Of a stretch of DNA of 64,000 bases, positions 28,901 to 40,779 are shown piece by piece; position 1 is the stretch's first letter; every line of letters begins with the position of its first letter. The position numbers and the translations under genes were made by a program. Origin of the DNA: Nymphaea colorata (lineage: Eukaryota > Streptophyta > Magnoliopsida > Nymphaeales > Nymphaeaceae); the NCBI RefSeq assembly GCF_008831285.2, contig NC_045147.1, positions 10,977,427 through 11,041,426 of the forward strand, in the 5' to 3' direction. The notes below the pieces were generated by a model. It made no database searches. It saw only the letters and a program-made list of their open reading frames with translations, and was not told the DNA's origin.

Positions 28901-30851
28901 GTTCCTGGTCATGTGGTCCTTGACTGATATTTAGTGGACATCCTTTTTGAGATCTTCTGCGACTGTGCTGAGCTTAACCCTGATCCAAATGAAGGTGGAT
29001 AATTTTACCCTCTCAATCTCATTTAATTAATGTTGTTTTTTCTGTATCGTAAATGTTTTGTGAATGCCCTTTTGAAAATTCTGTATCTTTTCTTTTCCTG
29101 TTCTCCAGAACAAGATGAGGAAGATAGTTGGGTTTTTGGTGATGAATTGGGGGGTGATGGCTTTGAAGGTAAGATAATAATCAATGAATATCTAATATTT
29201 GCTTGTGCAGTTACCATTTTCATTGTGATGCATGCATGCAGGTGAAAATCCTCACTGGAATTCATCCGAACAACTTGAAAATACCATTGGCTATTCAAAC
29301 GGAGTAAGGGATCATGACTTGGCACATACAATACTTGAGGTGTGTAAGCTGCCTAATACTACTGAACGATATTGTGATTTGTGGATGAGATGCGTAACAT
29401 CTTAGTTTTGAATATGCTTCACTTGAATCACTTACAGCTTCCAACAACAATTTTATTGTGGACTTTTAGTTTGAAGATACAAACCTGTCGTAAGTGAATT
29501 AGACAGGGTTGTTCAATTATTCTTCTTTCTGTGGAGGCTATAGTCAAAAGCATCATTCGGCCTCTTTATAACTCCTGAGTTATAGTTTTGCTTTTCCTCT
29601 TGCTTAGGTGGCTGGTCCGGTAGAATGAGTCACTTGATGTAGTTCTTCCTGTTGAAATTTTCATTTGTATCATGGGGCTCCTCTCCCCTGGTTCACCATG
29701 ATAGCCCCAGAATTTGTAGTTGTGTCTCCTCACATTACTCTCAAGTTTTTTTTTTTATCCCTGAGTACATGTTCTTGTGTAGGTGCTGATGGTGTAGGAC
29801 ACCTAATATCACTCTTCTCTTCACTGAGCATCACTTATATAACTTCCACCAAAACTTTGTTTTCAGCATTCCTTCTTTTGATAAACTTCTGTAGGCTTTC
29901 AATTCTCACGTTAAAATAAGTGGACAAACAAGCCTATTTTGCTCCAGTGCTATTAAATTGCAGCAAGAATCACAAAACTGAGGTGGCAGCAGAAAATACC
30001 AGGGCAAAAACTAAACATGCCCAAAATTGATGCTAAAGACATCAACTTGCTTTCTTGGTGAGCTGATTGAGCTTGTGCTTGATTTCAACCTCAAGTGGAA
30101 GGATGTGAGATTTTAGCTGCTTTTTTGCAATTTTCAAGATAAAAAGTAATTAAAATTTGGGAACCTGAGGACCTGAGGTTGCTTGAAGCTTGAAACACTG
30201 GACTTCGATCTTCCTTTTGACTTTGTAAATTTTGTGGTCTCATTTTGCATGCCAAACTCCTCTTTTTGGTCGCACTCTGAGTCTTTAGAAGATGTATTTG
30301 TTGTCATAAAACATTCACTACTAGTTAAAACCTATGTGAATTGCACTGTCAAAGCCTGTTGCATGTTCTGCTTGTTGAGTCAGTTTGATGAGTTGTTTAT
30401 GATCTGGACATCAGCTAAGAAGCAAGCAGCTTGTTTCATCTTATTGGTTAACAAAGCCTATATGAGTTGGTCGAGCTAAACCTTGTTGATGTTTGGCTCA
30501 AGCGAATTTGAAGAGCAGCAAGCTGCTCGTATATGCCATATCCACAAGCTGGTTATGTAGCCATTGCGTGCAGTTGGAAACATTCTGGACATGTGCTGTG
30601 GAAGTAGAACTTGCTAAGTTGCTTGGAGATTTTAATGAAAACTATCAAACTTACCAGTTGGTATGATTATGAAATAAAAGAATACCTGCGGAACGTGATT
30701 TTCGCCCTTTGCTGATTTAGTCCATCTTGGTTTAATGTGGTTCTGAGGCTTCATGGTTCGTAAAATCTATTTGTTGCAGCTTCAGATTGATGACCGGCGA
30801 TTTGAGGATGCAGATGAGATGGAGAGTGGGGCACATCATGAACATGAATGA
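25977..30851 (+). CDS. ICln (pICln, methylosome subunit; chloride-conductance regulator family)
   Basis: ICln binds Sm proteins, presents them to the PRMT5 methylosome and holds them until the SMN complex builds spliceosomal snRNPs; the older chloride-channel name is historical. Seven exons: 25977-26143, 26242-26365, 27165-27288, 28935-28994, 29109-29168, 29242-29339 and 30780-30851; 705 bp, 234 residues. PH-like fold signature: NGEELMHV, SPGTLYITNKRLVWL, GYAVDFLSIALHAISRDP, PCIYAQIETE, followed by an acidic stretch (DDEEEE), then EMRLVPSDPSQLDILFEIFCDCAELNPDPNEE and an acidic tail. The ATG at 25977 (MSPGLRYV) matches plant family starts such as MVPGLRQF. An upstream in-frame GTG start has no support. 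The third intron is about 1.6 kb and the sixth about 1.4 kb; intron 2 carries a striking hairpin. Confidence 0.95.
26551..26805. repeat. Near-perfect long inverted repeat in ICln intron 2
   Basis: Left arm 26551-26626 and right arm 26730-26805 are reverse complements over 76 bp with one difference, which becomes a G:U pair in the plus-strand RNA. The loop is about 103 nt and is not AT-rich. Both outer ends are TTAA, followed inwards by ATTAGGTGTAACAG. It could be a young foldback MITE with TTAA flanks, or a hairpin RNA precursor within the intron. Confidence 0.9.
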
Positions 30852-33379
30852 TTTGGAGGAGCGGTGTCCTTGTATACCTTTTTGACAGAGGCAGCGGCGT
30901 TTGCAGCAGTTTTTTAAGCATTGAGTACTGTGCTGGCTTGAGATTGCGGCCTCGGTGACCAGAAATCATGATATTAAGTGTATGGCAAGTAGAGGTCTCC
31001 GAGGACCTGTTTCTCCGCAGTCTTCAACCCATAAAACTACAAAGCATGGTAGTCTTTGGCTGTTGTACTGGTTGGCATCTTGTTTAGTTTATTAAGTGAT
31101 GATAACACCTTTCTTTGTATGGTTGGTTGAGAAGTTCAGAGACGGGGTTGATCGTGGTTTAAGACATGCTGGAGAACAGCAGCACTATTGACGACTTAAC
31201 ATGTGTTGAACCAACATTTCCCCTTTCGACAAATCTTGCTGATCTGAGACAAGCTAAGAAAAAGCGTGGTAATTCCCTCTATATGAGTATTCCTTGGAAT
31301 TTTCAAAGCAATCTACTGGTCAAGTTGCAAGTTTTTTCCGAGAAAGCGGAGCTCAAAATTATATAAGTTTTTGAACTGAGTGGAGAAACCTAAAGCATGA
31401 GTTTTGAATGGCTGACGTCGGGTTTCAGGTTGCCATTAGACGGCCTTGTTTACTGTCACCTGCCAGTTCGTTCTAAGCATCGTTCTGGACGCTTGTCGAC
31501 GTTCAAAGCCTGCATCAAGCACGGAGTTTGGATCCAATGCTTGGAAACTCTCCATCTCTCTGTCTTTCCGTGAACGAAATTACTCCAAAAAATTAGATGT
31601 TTAGATGCTATTTACTACTGATTTGCTAGAAATTGTAAAGACCTCATAATGATTTAATAAGAAATTATCAGAAATCAATGTAATCCTGCGCCTAAACGAC
31701 AAATAACCAACTGTCGACATAATCATCTCGAGCGCATGCGCCAACAAGTCCTTGAAGCTAGACACCAGCCATAGCCATCAATTAAAACGTACGCAACCAA
31801 AGCTGATCAAGTATTGGGTTGACGTGAATTTCGTATCCTCTATATTTTCTCTTTTTTAAGTGATGGCAACTTAGACTTGTAAGGTTATGCCAACACGATA
31901 TTTACAAGCGCATGGCGTCACTAGGTTATTTGTTATCAATTCCCTGTTTATATAAACAAACCGTGGCCATGGTCTTTCTATAACTCCACACATGCCCTGA
32001 GGAATAGCTCCAAACTTCATTTCTGCGCTACGCTGTGATGCAGTTGGATCTCCGGGAAAATAGCTAACGGACTTGTAAAGCACTTGGGATGGCGAGGGAC
32101 TGCTCCAACAAGGATTCCAATCATTTTGCGATGCAAGCATTTTTGTAATCAGCTGGATTGGAACTTAGGTGGTGGATGTTAGTTCCTAAAAAAAATAAAG
32201 AATTGGGCTCAAGCATACTTCTGAAGACAAGGTCCATTTGCCATAAACAGGCTACCCAAGGCTGGAGTATATTAGTATCTTGGACAAAAAAGTGAACCTA
32301 TGGACAATTACATAAACCCAATGACATGGTTTACTTCAAGGGGTGTAACATAGCTAGTTAGACTGGTGGACCAATGAAAACCAAATCGTCAATTCGATTC
32401 CCATGGCACTACTCTTCTAAACTGAATACAGAGAATGCGTAATACTTTAACTAGTTAAAGAGTGTATTGCTCTCTATCCAAATCCCCGTGCAACCCTGGA
32501 CATTGAGAGTAGGGGGAAAGGGAGAGGAGTTTGGGCCTCTTCAAAGAATCTCCCTTCCCCACAATGACAAGTGGTTCTTATTTCTTGCTTGCAAAAACAA
32601 ATACTTGTTACTTAATAGGACCCACAGAGAGGATGGGAACACATGACGGAGAGATGAATTCTGTGTCAGTCGCATCAGGAAGCTGCTGATATCACGCTTC
32701 TTTGTGCAACTTTGAGAAAGATGCGTTCTTTCCTTGGTGAAAAATATAGAAGAGTGCATCAAGCTAAATGTTTGAACATACATTAAAGGTCTATCTCTCT
32801 TACATTAGCAATGTATGATTCCTGTGACCAACAGAGACAGATGGAAGGTATTCTACAAATATTATTCAGTCAAGTGGAAGGATCCCGTAGGCTTCTTCTA
32901 CTCGGAAGATTCTTATCTATCTCTGGTCTTAATCTACCGAAGGATATTACTAGCATATTTGTCTTTTGGTGCACAGCCTGATTGTACAGGGCATGGGATT
33001 CTTGTACTCTAGCATTCTCGTATTCAATGTTTTCCGTTTTCTCCATTTGAATTTTTCTTGTTGGTACAGTACTTTTACTATTGAATTATTCGATCCGTAC
33101 ATAGGCCTGAACCCCAGCAGCTTTTGCACTGGAAGATTGACACCAGACAAGTACCTCAACGTTGGCTGTCCATATTCAAGGACATAAACATAATCCACAT
33201 ATCGATCCCAATAGTACATAACCGTGATTTGCATGTGCTTTCTTGGAAGAGGGAATTATCTTAAAATGTGGTAATAAAACAATCATTTAGAGAAAAATAG
33301 AGGTGAACATGAATTAGTGAACTCGCCAAAGTGCATATGCAATGCTTGATTCATATTGTGATATTTGTGAGACGACTAC

Positions 33380-33556
33380 GGGAACACTAACAAAAGTGGC
33401 CCATGAATCAGGGCAGATTCATAGAAAACTAGAACATAATGTTCCATGAATTTGCAGACAAATTGATGGAACACTAGTACTATTGCCAAACACCCCCCAG
33501 TCTTTGGGACAAATTGATGAAATACAGTGTTAAAATTCTTGTTGCCAAACAACCCC
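33380..33556. mobile_element. Tourist-like MITE (family A), apparently two overlapping right ends
   Basis: TTGCCAAACACCCCCC ends near 33492 and TTGTTGCCAAACAACCCC ends at 33556, followed by ATAA. Both are the complement of the family end GGGGTTGTTTGGCAA. GTTCCATGAAT and ACAAATTGATG(G/A)AA blocks repeat inside, which suggests two adjacent or nested copies. Confidence 0.6.
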
Positions 33557-33807
33557 ATAAGCCTTCTATATCACTGATATGCTAACACAGTAACACTTGT
33601 GGCCATCAGGTAGCCCCAACATATAAAAATAGAAGCATTTTTTGATCCAAGTGTCTCGAGTCATTTAACAAATCAAGAGAATGCTTTCTTTAAACCAACT
33701 AGTTAACTTTTCTTCCATTTCAAGCTTTCACACCTAGCAAGGACGTCAGCAAAGGTCATTGATGTCAAAAACATCAAGAGACGGCCCTCTAGATTTTTAT
33801 CATTGTT

Positions 33808-33859
33808 CATGGTCAGTTTCAAAGAAAACTATGCATGGTCAGTTTCAAAGAAAACTATG
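33808..33859. repeat. 26-bp tandem duplication
   Basis: CATGGTCAGTTTCAAAGAAA followed by ACTATG is present twice, head to tail, without differences. Looks like a recent slippage or repair duplication. Confidence 0.85.
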
Positions 33860-36000
33860 ACAGCCAAATAGAAATTTCAAGCTTAGGGAGATTGTTTTCT
33901 ACCATATACTTGTGACAGGGAAGATACTTTAGCGTCATGACACAGAACGACAAAAATTGGATTCTCAGGAAAAACAGAAACAACAGAAGACACTATCGTA
34001 GAAAGCAATAAGAATCAACGCATATAAATGAGAAATGGCCTTAACAATAACAAAGAACTAGTGTGCGTGCAATAGAATATATCGTATTGTCCCTTGAATC
34101 CCGTAAGGGGGAACACAAATACATAATTCCCAAGAACAAGGTCAGTTCGCACATTTTCAATAGAGACAACAAAAGGACAAAAGAAATCCTTCCGCTCTTC
34201 CATAGCATGACGCCGAAAGGCAAACTTTTCAATCTTATCTCTGTCTAAAGCAATTAAACTTCCAAAGGATTTTGCTGTGACTTCCGTATCTGTGTTCCCA
34301 CTTACAAAATCATCACTGCTAGGAGAGAAAGAAAACCGCATAGAACAAAAAACGTAGTAAACTCTTCACCTAAATATTGGGATGAACATTCTACAAGATT
34401 TGATAGTAAAAAGGAAAAGTAAAATAGAAATGCATCGACATGGATAGAGGATAATGATTATGTCAGCAATACCAGGGAAGATGATGTCAATACACTGAAG
34501 AAGAGAACAAACAGAAGGGAAGAGAGGCAAATCACTTATGAAGCTTGTTGACCAAAAAATTATCAAATAGAAAGGTGATTTGACGAGAAAAAGGATGAAT
34601 TAAGAACGATAATGGTAGAAGGAAGGGATGATCAGAAGAAAAAACAAAAGGCAACAGAACCAGCACAATATTAGGAACAAGAATAGACAGGCCCCCAGAA
34701 AATTCTTTGCTGCCCATGTGCAAAAAAGGGAGAATTTAGACAACAGGCAATGCTACCGTTTGGCTCCAAACTCACAACTAACCTAAGATCAGCCTTTATG
34801 CATTGTGATAAGCAGAAAACCATGAACAAATCTATACCAGTTCTTCCCACACTACCACCTTCTTAAGTCTTCTGACTTGCAGCCCTGAAAACGTTTTGGC
34901 ATTTGATTCATCTGGTCATCTGAAGACCAGCTAGAAAGACATGAATTTCTGTTCATTGCCGTGGCTAAGAAGCAATAGAAAACAATGCCCATGGTTGACC
35001 AAAACCACAGAAAAATGACCAAATGAAATAAATGAAGGGCATGGAAGCTGATAAGTAGTTATGCCTGTTACCTATTTTCAGGATTGCCCAATTTTGAGAT
35101 TGAAGATAACAATGGGGCAGCATCATAAAACGATGGGAATGATCATCTCAGAAAGCTAAAACATGGTCCAACAGTTCTGTTTCATCATGGAAGCATAAGT
35201 GGAAGACTCCCGCGCGTTTCTCCTTTGGTTTTAAGCGAGTCCAACTCAATTTACATAGGCACAGGTGCTGAACGAGTGCAGGCATTATTTCCTTTGAAAC
35301 TCAATGACCCTCAACAAGCTTTATGATGGTCATAGCTCGAAGTAGAGATTAACTAAGTACGTTGCGCATATCGATTAGCCAAACACCTGGTTATAGATCA
35401 TCTCAAAAAGAACCCTATTAAACGTTCTACCAAAGCATCTCAATTCTCAAGAGCTAATGCAATTAAATGAAAAACCAAAGAAAAATATTGCGACACCATT
35501 CTCACAACAGATTAAGCAAAAAAGGAAATGAAAAGTTCACACTAAAAGTAAGAGGAAAGCTTCAAGCTCAAACGAGACATGCACAGATGAAGAAAGGAAC
35601 AGGAAGGAGAATGCCACAAATCCCATGCTTTAAGGATCAAAAGAACCATACAAACTACATCACAAAAGCAGTCACATCCGACCTGGCACAATCCACACCG
35701 GACCAAGACCACCGCAAGAGCATCCCAAAAACCAAATCACCACGCGAAAAAGAGAAGTACAAAGCAGAGCGATCAGAACAAAAAAGGGGGTCGAAAAGAA
35801 AAAATGAACAAAAACCGAATGAGAGAAACATATGTTGACGTTGCCCAGTTTCACCTGGCAACGGCAGCAGTTACATCACCACGATAGATCCGATGGTTGT
35901 TACTTGGAAGCAAGAAAAAGAAAGGATAAGAAAAGGGATGGAAGATCGAAGCAGCGGAGAAAAAGAAGAGAAAGGAAGGATCTGCTCGACCTCAAGACTA

Positions 36001-36444
36001 CTATTTGGCAACCATCCTGACGATGAAATCCTCGTAGCGGATCCTACCATCGGGGCCAACATCAACCTCACGGATCCACTCGTCGAACTCGGCGGGCTCA
36101 AGCTTCTCGCCGATGCTGGTGAGAATGTGGCGGAGGTCGGCGACGGAGACGTATCCGGTGGACTCCTTGTCGAGAACCTTGAAGGCATCGCGGAGCTGGC
36201 GATCGAAGGGCTGGCCAGTCATGTGGGTTTTCATGAGCTCCAGGAAACGAGGGAAATCGAAAGGGGCATTGAGGTTCTCGCGGGCGATGATGTCCTTGAG
36301 CTGAGCCTGAGTGGGGTTCTCCCCCAACGACCGCATCAGGATCCCGAGCTCCGACGCCGCGATCCGCCCATCTCCGTCGCTGTCGAATAGAGAGAACGCC
36401 TCGCGCATCGATGAAATCTGCTCTTCCGTCAACTCCTTCACCAT
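36001..36444 (-). CDS. CML13: Calmodulin-like protein, CML13/CML14 type
   Basis: Small EF-hand protein. Arabidopsis CML13 and CML14 bind IQ motifs and serve as light chains for myosins, IQD proteins and CAMTAs. Single exon of 147 residues, matching the family (148 in Arabidopsis). EF-hand 1 has a canonical loop [12 protein letters not shown] at 21-32. The second hand has lost its loop ([14 protein letters not shown]). The third ([12 protein letters not shown]) and fourth ([12 protein letters not shown], Asp in place of the usual Glu at position 12) are degenerate, which is characteristic of this group and suggests weak Ca2+ binding. Landmarks [44 protein letters not shown], and the ending FIVRMVAK are highly conserved. 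CML13 and CML14 cannot be told apart outside Arabidopsis. Intact. Confidence 0.95.
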   Translation of the reverse strand: MVKELTEEQISSMREAFSLFDSDGDGRIAASELGILMRSLGENPTQAQLKDIIARENLNAPFDFPRFLELMKTHMTGQPFDRQLRDAFKVLDKESTGYVSVADLRHILTSIGEKLEPAEFDEWIREVDVGPDGRIRYEDFIVRMVAK

Positions 36445-36524
36445 TTTTGCTCGGCACTTTTCCTCTCCACCACTCTTCGCTCCCCTCCCTTCCTCCTTTT
36501 TCTCCTTTTCCCTTCCCTGTACAC

Positions 36525-36536
36525 GTATAAATATAT
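36525..36536 (-). promoter_or_regulatory. TATA box of CML gene
   Basis: On the minus strand ATATATTTATAC lies about 80-90 bp before the CML ATG, followed by a pyrimidine/purine-biased leader. Position and sequence fit a plant TATA box; the leader would be short (about 50 nt). An ACGTGT core lies next to it. Confidence 0.5.
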
Positions 36537-38104
36537 CAGCCTCGGGCGAAGAAAGAGAGGAGGGAAAATGTCGAACAAAAGTAACAGCCAGACCAGGCGC
36601 TTAATCCAGCCCTAGAATAAATAAACAAATAAATAGAATAAAAGAAAGAATTTCTGTCTGGTTAGGACCTTAAAATCCTTCAGTTGCAAACAGTGCATCA
36701 CCTGATGCATTGTGTGTTTAATGAATGCTGCATAGACAGCCTTCATTGAATGGAACTTAAAATAATCAAGGATTTCAACTTTTATATATATATATATATA
36801 TATAAGCATGTTTGAAGAGAAAATTTTTGGATTTTTGTGTTTGGTTTGGACCAAAAACCCTTTTTAATAACATTCATAATAACATTCACTTGATGCAATG
36901 TATTGGGTAGATATGATTGGACAAAAGCTTAAATGGCAAGAGGATTTCAAAGTAGTGGTTGTGATTGGCTGGATTCTTAAAATGGGCAGAAGATTATAAC
37001 TTTGATTGAATTGATCTTAGTTAGAGGATATATATATAGGTATATCTTGAACAACTAGGTTAGAAATAAAAATCAGACCCTTCGAATTTTTGCTAAAAGA
37101 AATACTTAAAACAAAATACAAACATCTTAATACATTTATAAAAAATTAATTTGATATAAAATATGATTTAGTTTAAGTTGGTTTTATAAAAAATGAAGAT
37201 TTCTCCACCATCAAAATTTTGATGTTTATGAACTGCTCAATTTTACTTTTTTTTTCTAAAATTTTGTTAAATTCAAAAATCATTAACTTAGCATATGTTA
37301 TTCATCAACTTAGTCTTCAGATCATATCAGTATGGTAGATTACAGAAAAAAAAATACTTTATCATTGCATTTAAGCAATCTAGCTTTTGTTTCTGACTTA
37401 GTGATCTAAGACCTACAATTACTCTATATATATATAGTAAGGATGGAATTCAATATATATATATAATCTCGAAGCTAAACTTGCTGATGTGAATTCAATT
37501 GTTTCTCTTAAATAAATTTGTGCTTAAGTACCCTTGAGAAATAGAGACGGAATATGAGCTTAGTTTGTTACAGTAGAGAACCACGATAATCTAAAATTCA
37601 TTGTCGAAAGTGTGAATATGAAGAGAGTATTTGTCAGTAACAAATAAGATTGGGGTTGGTCTAGAATGAATTTGTAAATAAGAAGGCAACGTAATCCTAA
37701 TATGAAATTTGGAGAAACATTTTGTTTCTTGCGGAAGCTTTGCTTAACCTTAGGCCTAATTTGAAAATCAGCAGGATTTGGTTTAAAATTCAGATTCGAA
37801 TTGGGATGTAAATGTAAAAATCATAATCCTAATTATGAAATCAGATATTCGGATTCCAATATGATTTTTCTTTATTCGTATTCAAATCCAACTATATGAA
37901 TATACGAAAAAATAGTTATGGTTAAGAGTATATTCTATTTGAATTGGATCCCTTGACATCTCTACCTATCCCTCTGCATGTGGTTTACCTGAAATAAAAG
38001 GAAATTAGTGGGAAAAGTATGAGGGATCCAAAAATTTGGAGAAAATAGATAACTTAATATTTTATATATTCAATATATTGATGATTTGTTCAATTGAATA
38101 TGTA

Positions 38105-38211
38105 AGCGGACCTTGTATGAGCCTCGGTTTAGCTCCTAGCCCAATAAAGAGTCAAGCTGGGGCCGGCCCGACACCCGAAACCCAAGCCCGGGCACAACCG
38201 GATTGAAATTA

Positions 38212-38279
<68 letters not shown>

Positions 38280-38466
38280 ATATACAAATAACCATAATAA
38301 AATATTTCAATTGCATAAAAATAATATTAAAAAAATTATCATCGAGCCAAACTGGGCTTAGTGAGGCCCACCCCGACCGGTCCGAACTTACCTAGCCTGC
38401 CCAATAACATTTTTTGTGCCTGAACCAAGGCTCGATTCAGGCCAGGTACACAACTCAATGCTCAGG

Positions 38467-38511
<45 letters not shown>

Positions 38512-38515
38512 TAAA
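38105..38515. repeat. Dispersed repeat family C, copy 2, with two (TA)n microsatellites
   Basis: GC-rich shoulder GCCGGCCCGACACCCGAAAC, then GGATTGAAATTAATATA, a (TA)n run of about 55 bp (38216-38272), ACCATAATAAAATATTTCAA, AATATTAAAAAAATTATC, then GAGCCAAACTGGGC and GCTCGATTCAGGCC. A second (TA)n run lies at about 38470-38508. Part order matches the copy at 22640. No coding sequence. Confidence 0.55.
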
Positions 38516-39477
38516 AATTGACTTTTTTTTTTTTGCCTTCATGTATTTTTTGAATGTGAGTTCAGTTTGGCCCTACCCAAATCTCAGCTTCCATTTGACT
38601 CGCACCTAAAAAATCATCGCTCTGCCCCTAGTCTCGAGAGCCGTGATTTGCAAGTCAATCATCAGCACATCAATGGGCAGCCCGTTTTTTTATCAAACCT
38701 CCATCGAATCGATATATATCATAAGAAAGAAGCTTTGTCTCAACTCATCCACGGAGGATTCAAGGGACTCTGTCTCTGACCCAACGATGAAGCAGGGGAG
38801 TTTTGCCTGGACTTGTCCATGGACGATCCGATGGAACAATCCCATCAGATTGTGCAAGGTATTCTTTTCCTGATCATTCCATAACAACCTCTGACGAAAT
38901 GATTCCATCTAATTTTGATCTTCGTGAGCTATTACTTGAGCTGATTTTACATAGCAGAAGATCACTAAAACGTTTAGAGCTCACCATGCGTGGTGTTTAA
39001 GACTAAGGTTGCGCCCAATGCCTGGATCTTAGATTGAAGGCATCTGAGGCTGCATTAAAATGTGTGTTTTAGAAGGTTTTCAGTTTAAACAAACTGAGTA
39101 AATCCATGAATCTCAGATCATCGATTACTACGGATCTGAGATCTAGAGTGAAACAAGTATAAGGGCCCGGTTTCATGGCCACATACAAAAGTCCATAGAT
39201 GATAGTCTTCCTTTTGAAATCGAATCCGCTCAAGGAAGAGCTCCATTCTTATTCGAGCTCGTAGATTGTGAAGTTGAAGGAAATTGGAAGAAACGAAAGC
39301 AACATGACTTGAGGGCAGGCTCTTACCAACCAAGGGCCAATAGATACAACTGCTTTTCCCTTGTGCAGATCCATCATCTAGTTTAGTTATATTTAATAAT
39401 GTATTAAACTTTGCTAATTATCTTAATTAAGAATATCACCAAGATAATATTTATTTTTCACTTGTTAGTTTAAATAA

Positions 39478-39597
39478 ATCTGCCAAAAAATTGCAGTGTT
39501 TGTTGGAACATGTATTCCAGTATTTCATAAATCTGCTCCATTTTGTTGGGTAAATTCATGAGGTAATAACAATGTCCTACTACTGTCAAATAGCCCC
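39478..39597. mobile_element. Degenerate family A MITE fragment
   Basis: Right end CTACTGTCAAATAGCCCCCC followed by AATAA; interior with GGAACATGTATTCCAG and AAATTCATGAGG blocks. The left end is not clear. Confidence 0.4.
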
Positions 39598-40779
39598 CCA
39601 ATAAGCATCATCCATGTCACCATTTTTTTTTTATAATTTTTGAACCTAACGAATAATTTAAAGTATTTTAAATTTATTTAATATGTATAACAACATGGAT
39701 ACCATAAACAAATACCATTTTATACTACACAAGTCAACATCGAAAACATCATCATGAACAAACATTGCATAAGTCACTATCACAAACAATTAAAAAATAG
39801 TATTGAACACATCGTGCCATTTTTATTCAACGTAGCTATTGATTTTAACTAAAGGTTATGCATGGAGCAAATTTTGGACTCCAATCTTGCTCCCAAGGCC
39901 TCAAAAACCGGATCAATTGTCCCCAGCCAAACCGTTTCCAGCCCAACCCCGCCCGTGCTTTCAGGGAAGTTAATCGCCGGAACGAAGTAGACAAAAGAGA
40001 GCGGGCCAAGCCCAAGGAACGGTCGGTCTTTTTTCCGGCGGGCGCGCCGGCCAAGGCCTCAAGTTGGAAAATGTAAAATCGGCCTCAACGAGGAGCCCAC
40101 TGACTACAGCCAAGATGCACTCAGCGCACGCGGGCACGCACACACACGTATTTTGAATTCAAGGAAAATGAGACCGGAACCAAACACGAGTATTGGCTTT
40201 TGCAACCAATAATAATCTAGCGACTGCTCTTCTTCTTTAATGTTTTTGTTTTTTAATTGCTTAGAGATTACTTAAATCGTATGTGTTTTGGATTGTTGTA
40301 TTTTATAATTTATGTAGGCTTTCATGTATAAAATTGAGATCAGCATTGACTTGTTTGTATCCAAATATTATATTATAAGCATTTGGGGATTATAGAATTG
40401 AAAAAAAATATGTTTGTACACCAAAATTTCGTAATTTGAAATATGCTATTCATTAAATAAATGTATGATTTGACTAGGGAAATGTGTATTTCTTTGCACA
40501 TATTGCACATTCTCACTCCCCAGCTGCAAATAGGAAAGAGGGAGCACCTTTTAGGTTCAAGCTGGCAGATTTGAAGTTCTTTCATTACGAAAAACACAAT
40601 ACCTTACAATATCATATTCGTGAACGTAAGTTCATGAACTTATACATGAGTCAAGGCAGAAGCGGAGCCCCATGTAAGACAAGGATGAAGAGGGGCCTCT
40701 ACATGCCAAAATACTTTACATATACATATGAGAATGTTTCTCCACATTGTGTTGTAGTTAACAACACCTGAAGTAAAAA

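Larger units (their letters stand above)
30852..36000. other. Intergenic spacer between ICln and CML genes, no gene recognised
   Basis: Contains the 3' UTRs of both flanking genes. Minus-strand open frames at 31871-32140 and 34015-34341 contain non-repetitive peptide sequence but match no family I know. A family A MITE pair (33380-33556) and a short tandem duplication (33808-33859) lie inside. The frame at 35467-35838 (+) is lysine-rich, low-complexity and antisense to the likely CML 3' UTR. Confidence 0.45.
36537..40779. other. AT-rich gene-free spacer
   Basis: Apart from the family C and family A repeats listed separately, and a short (AT)n run at about 36782-36804, nothing is recognised. 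Open frames around 38567-39000 and 39845-40076 show no family resemblance. A GC-richer island at about 39880-40140 has no coding evidence. Confidence 0.5.

Noticed and set aside
35467-35838. Lys/Arg-rich plus-strand open frame of 123 codons
   Set aside because: Low complexity, no family resemblance, antisense to the probable CML 3' UTR.
35893-36390. Plus-strand frame of 165 codons
   Set aside because: Complete antisense shadow of the CML13-type coding region.
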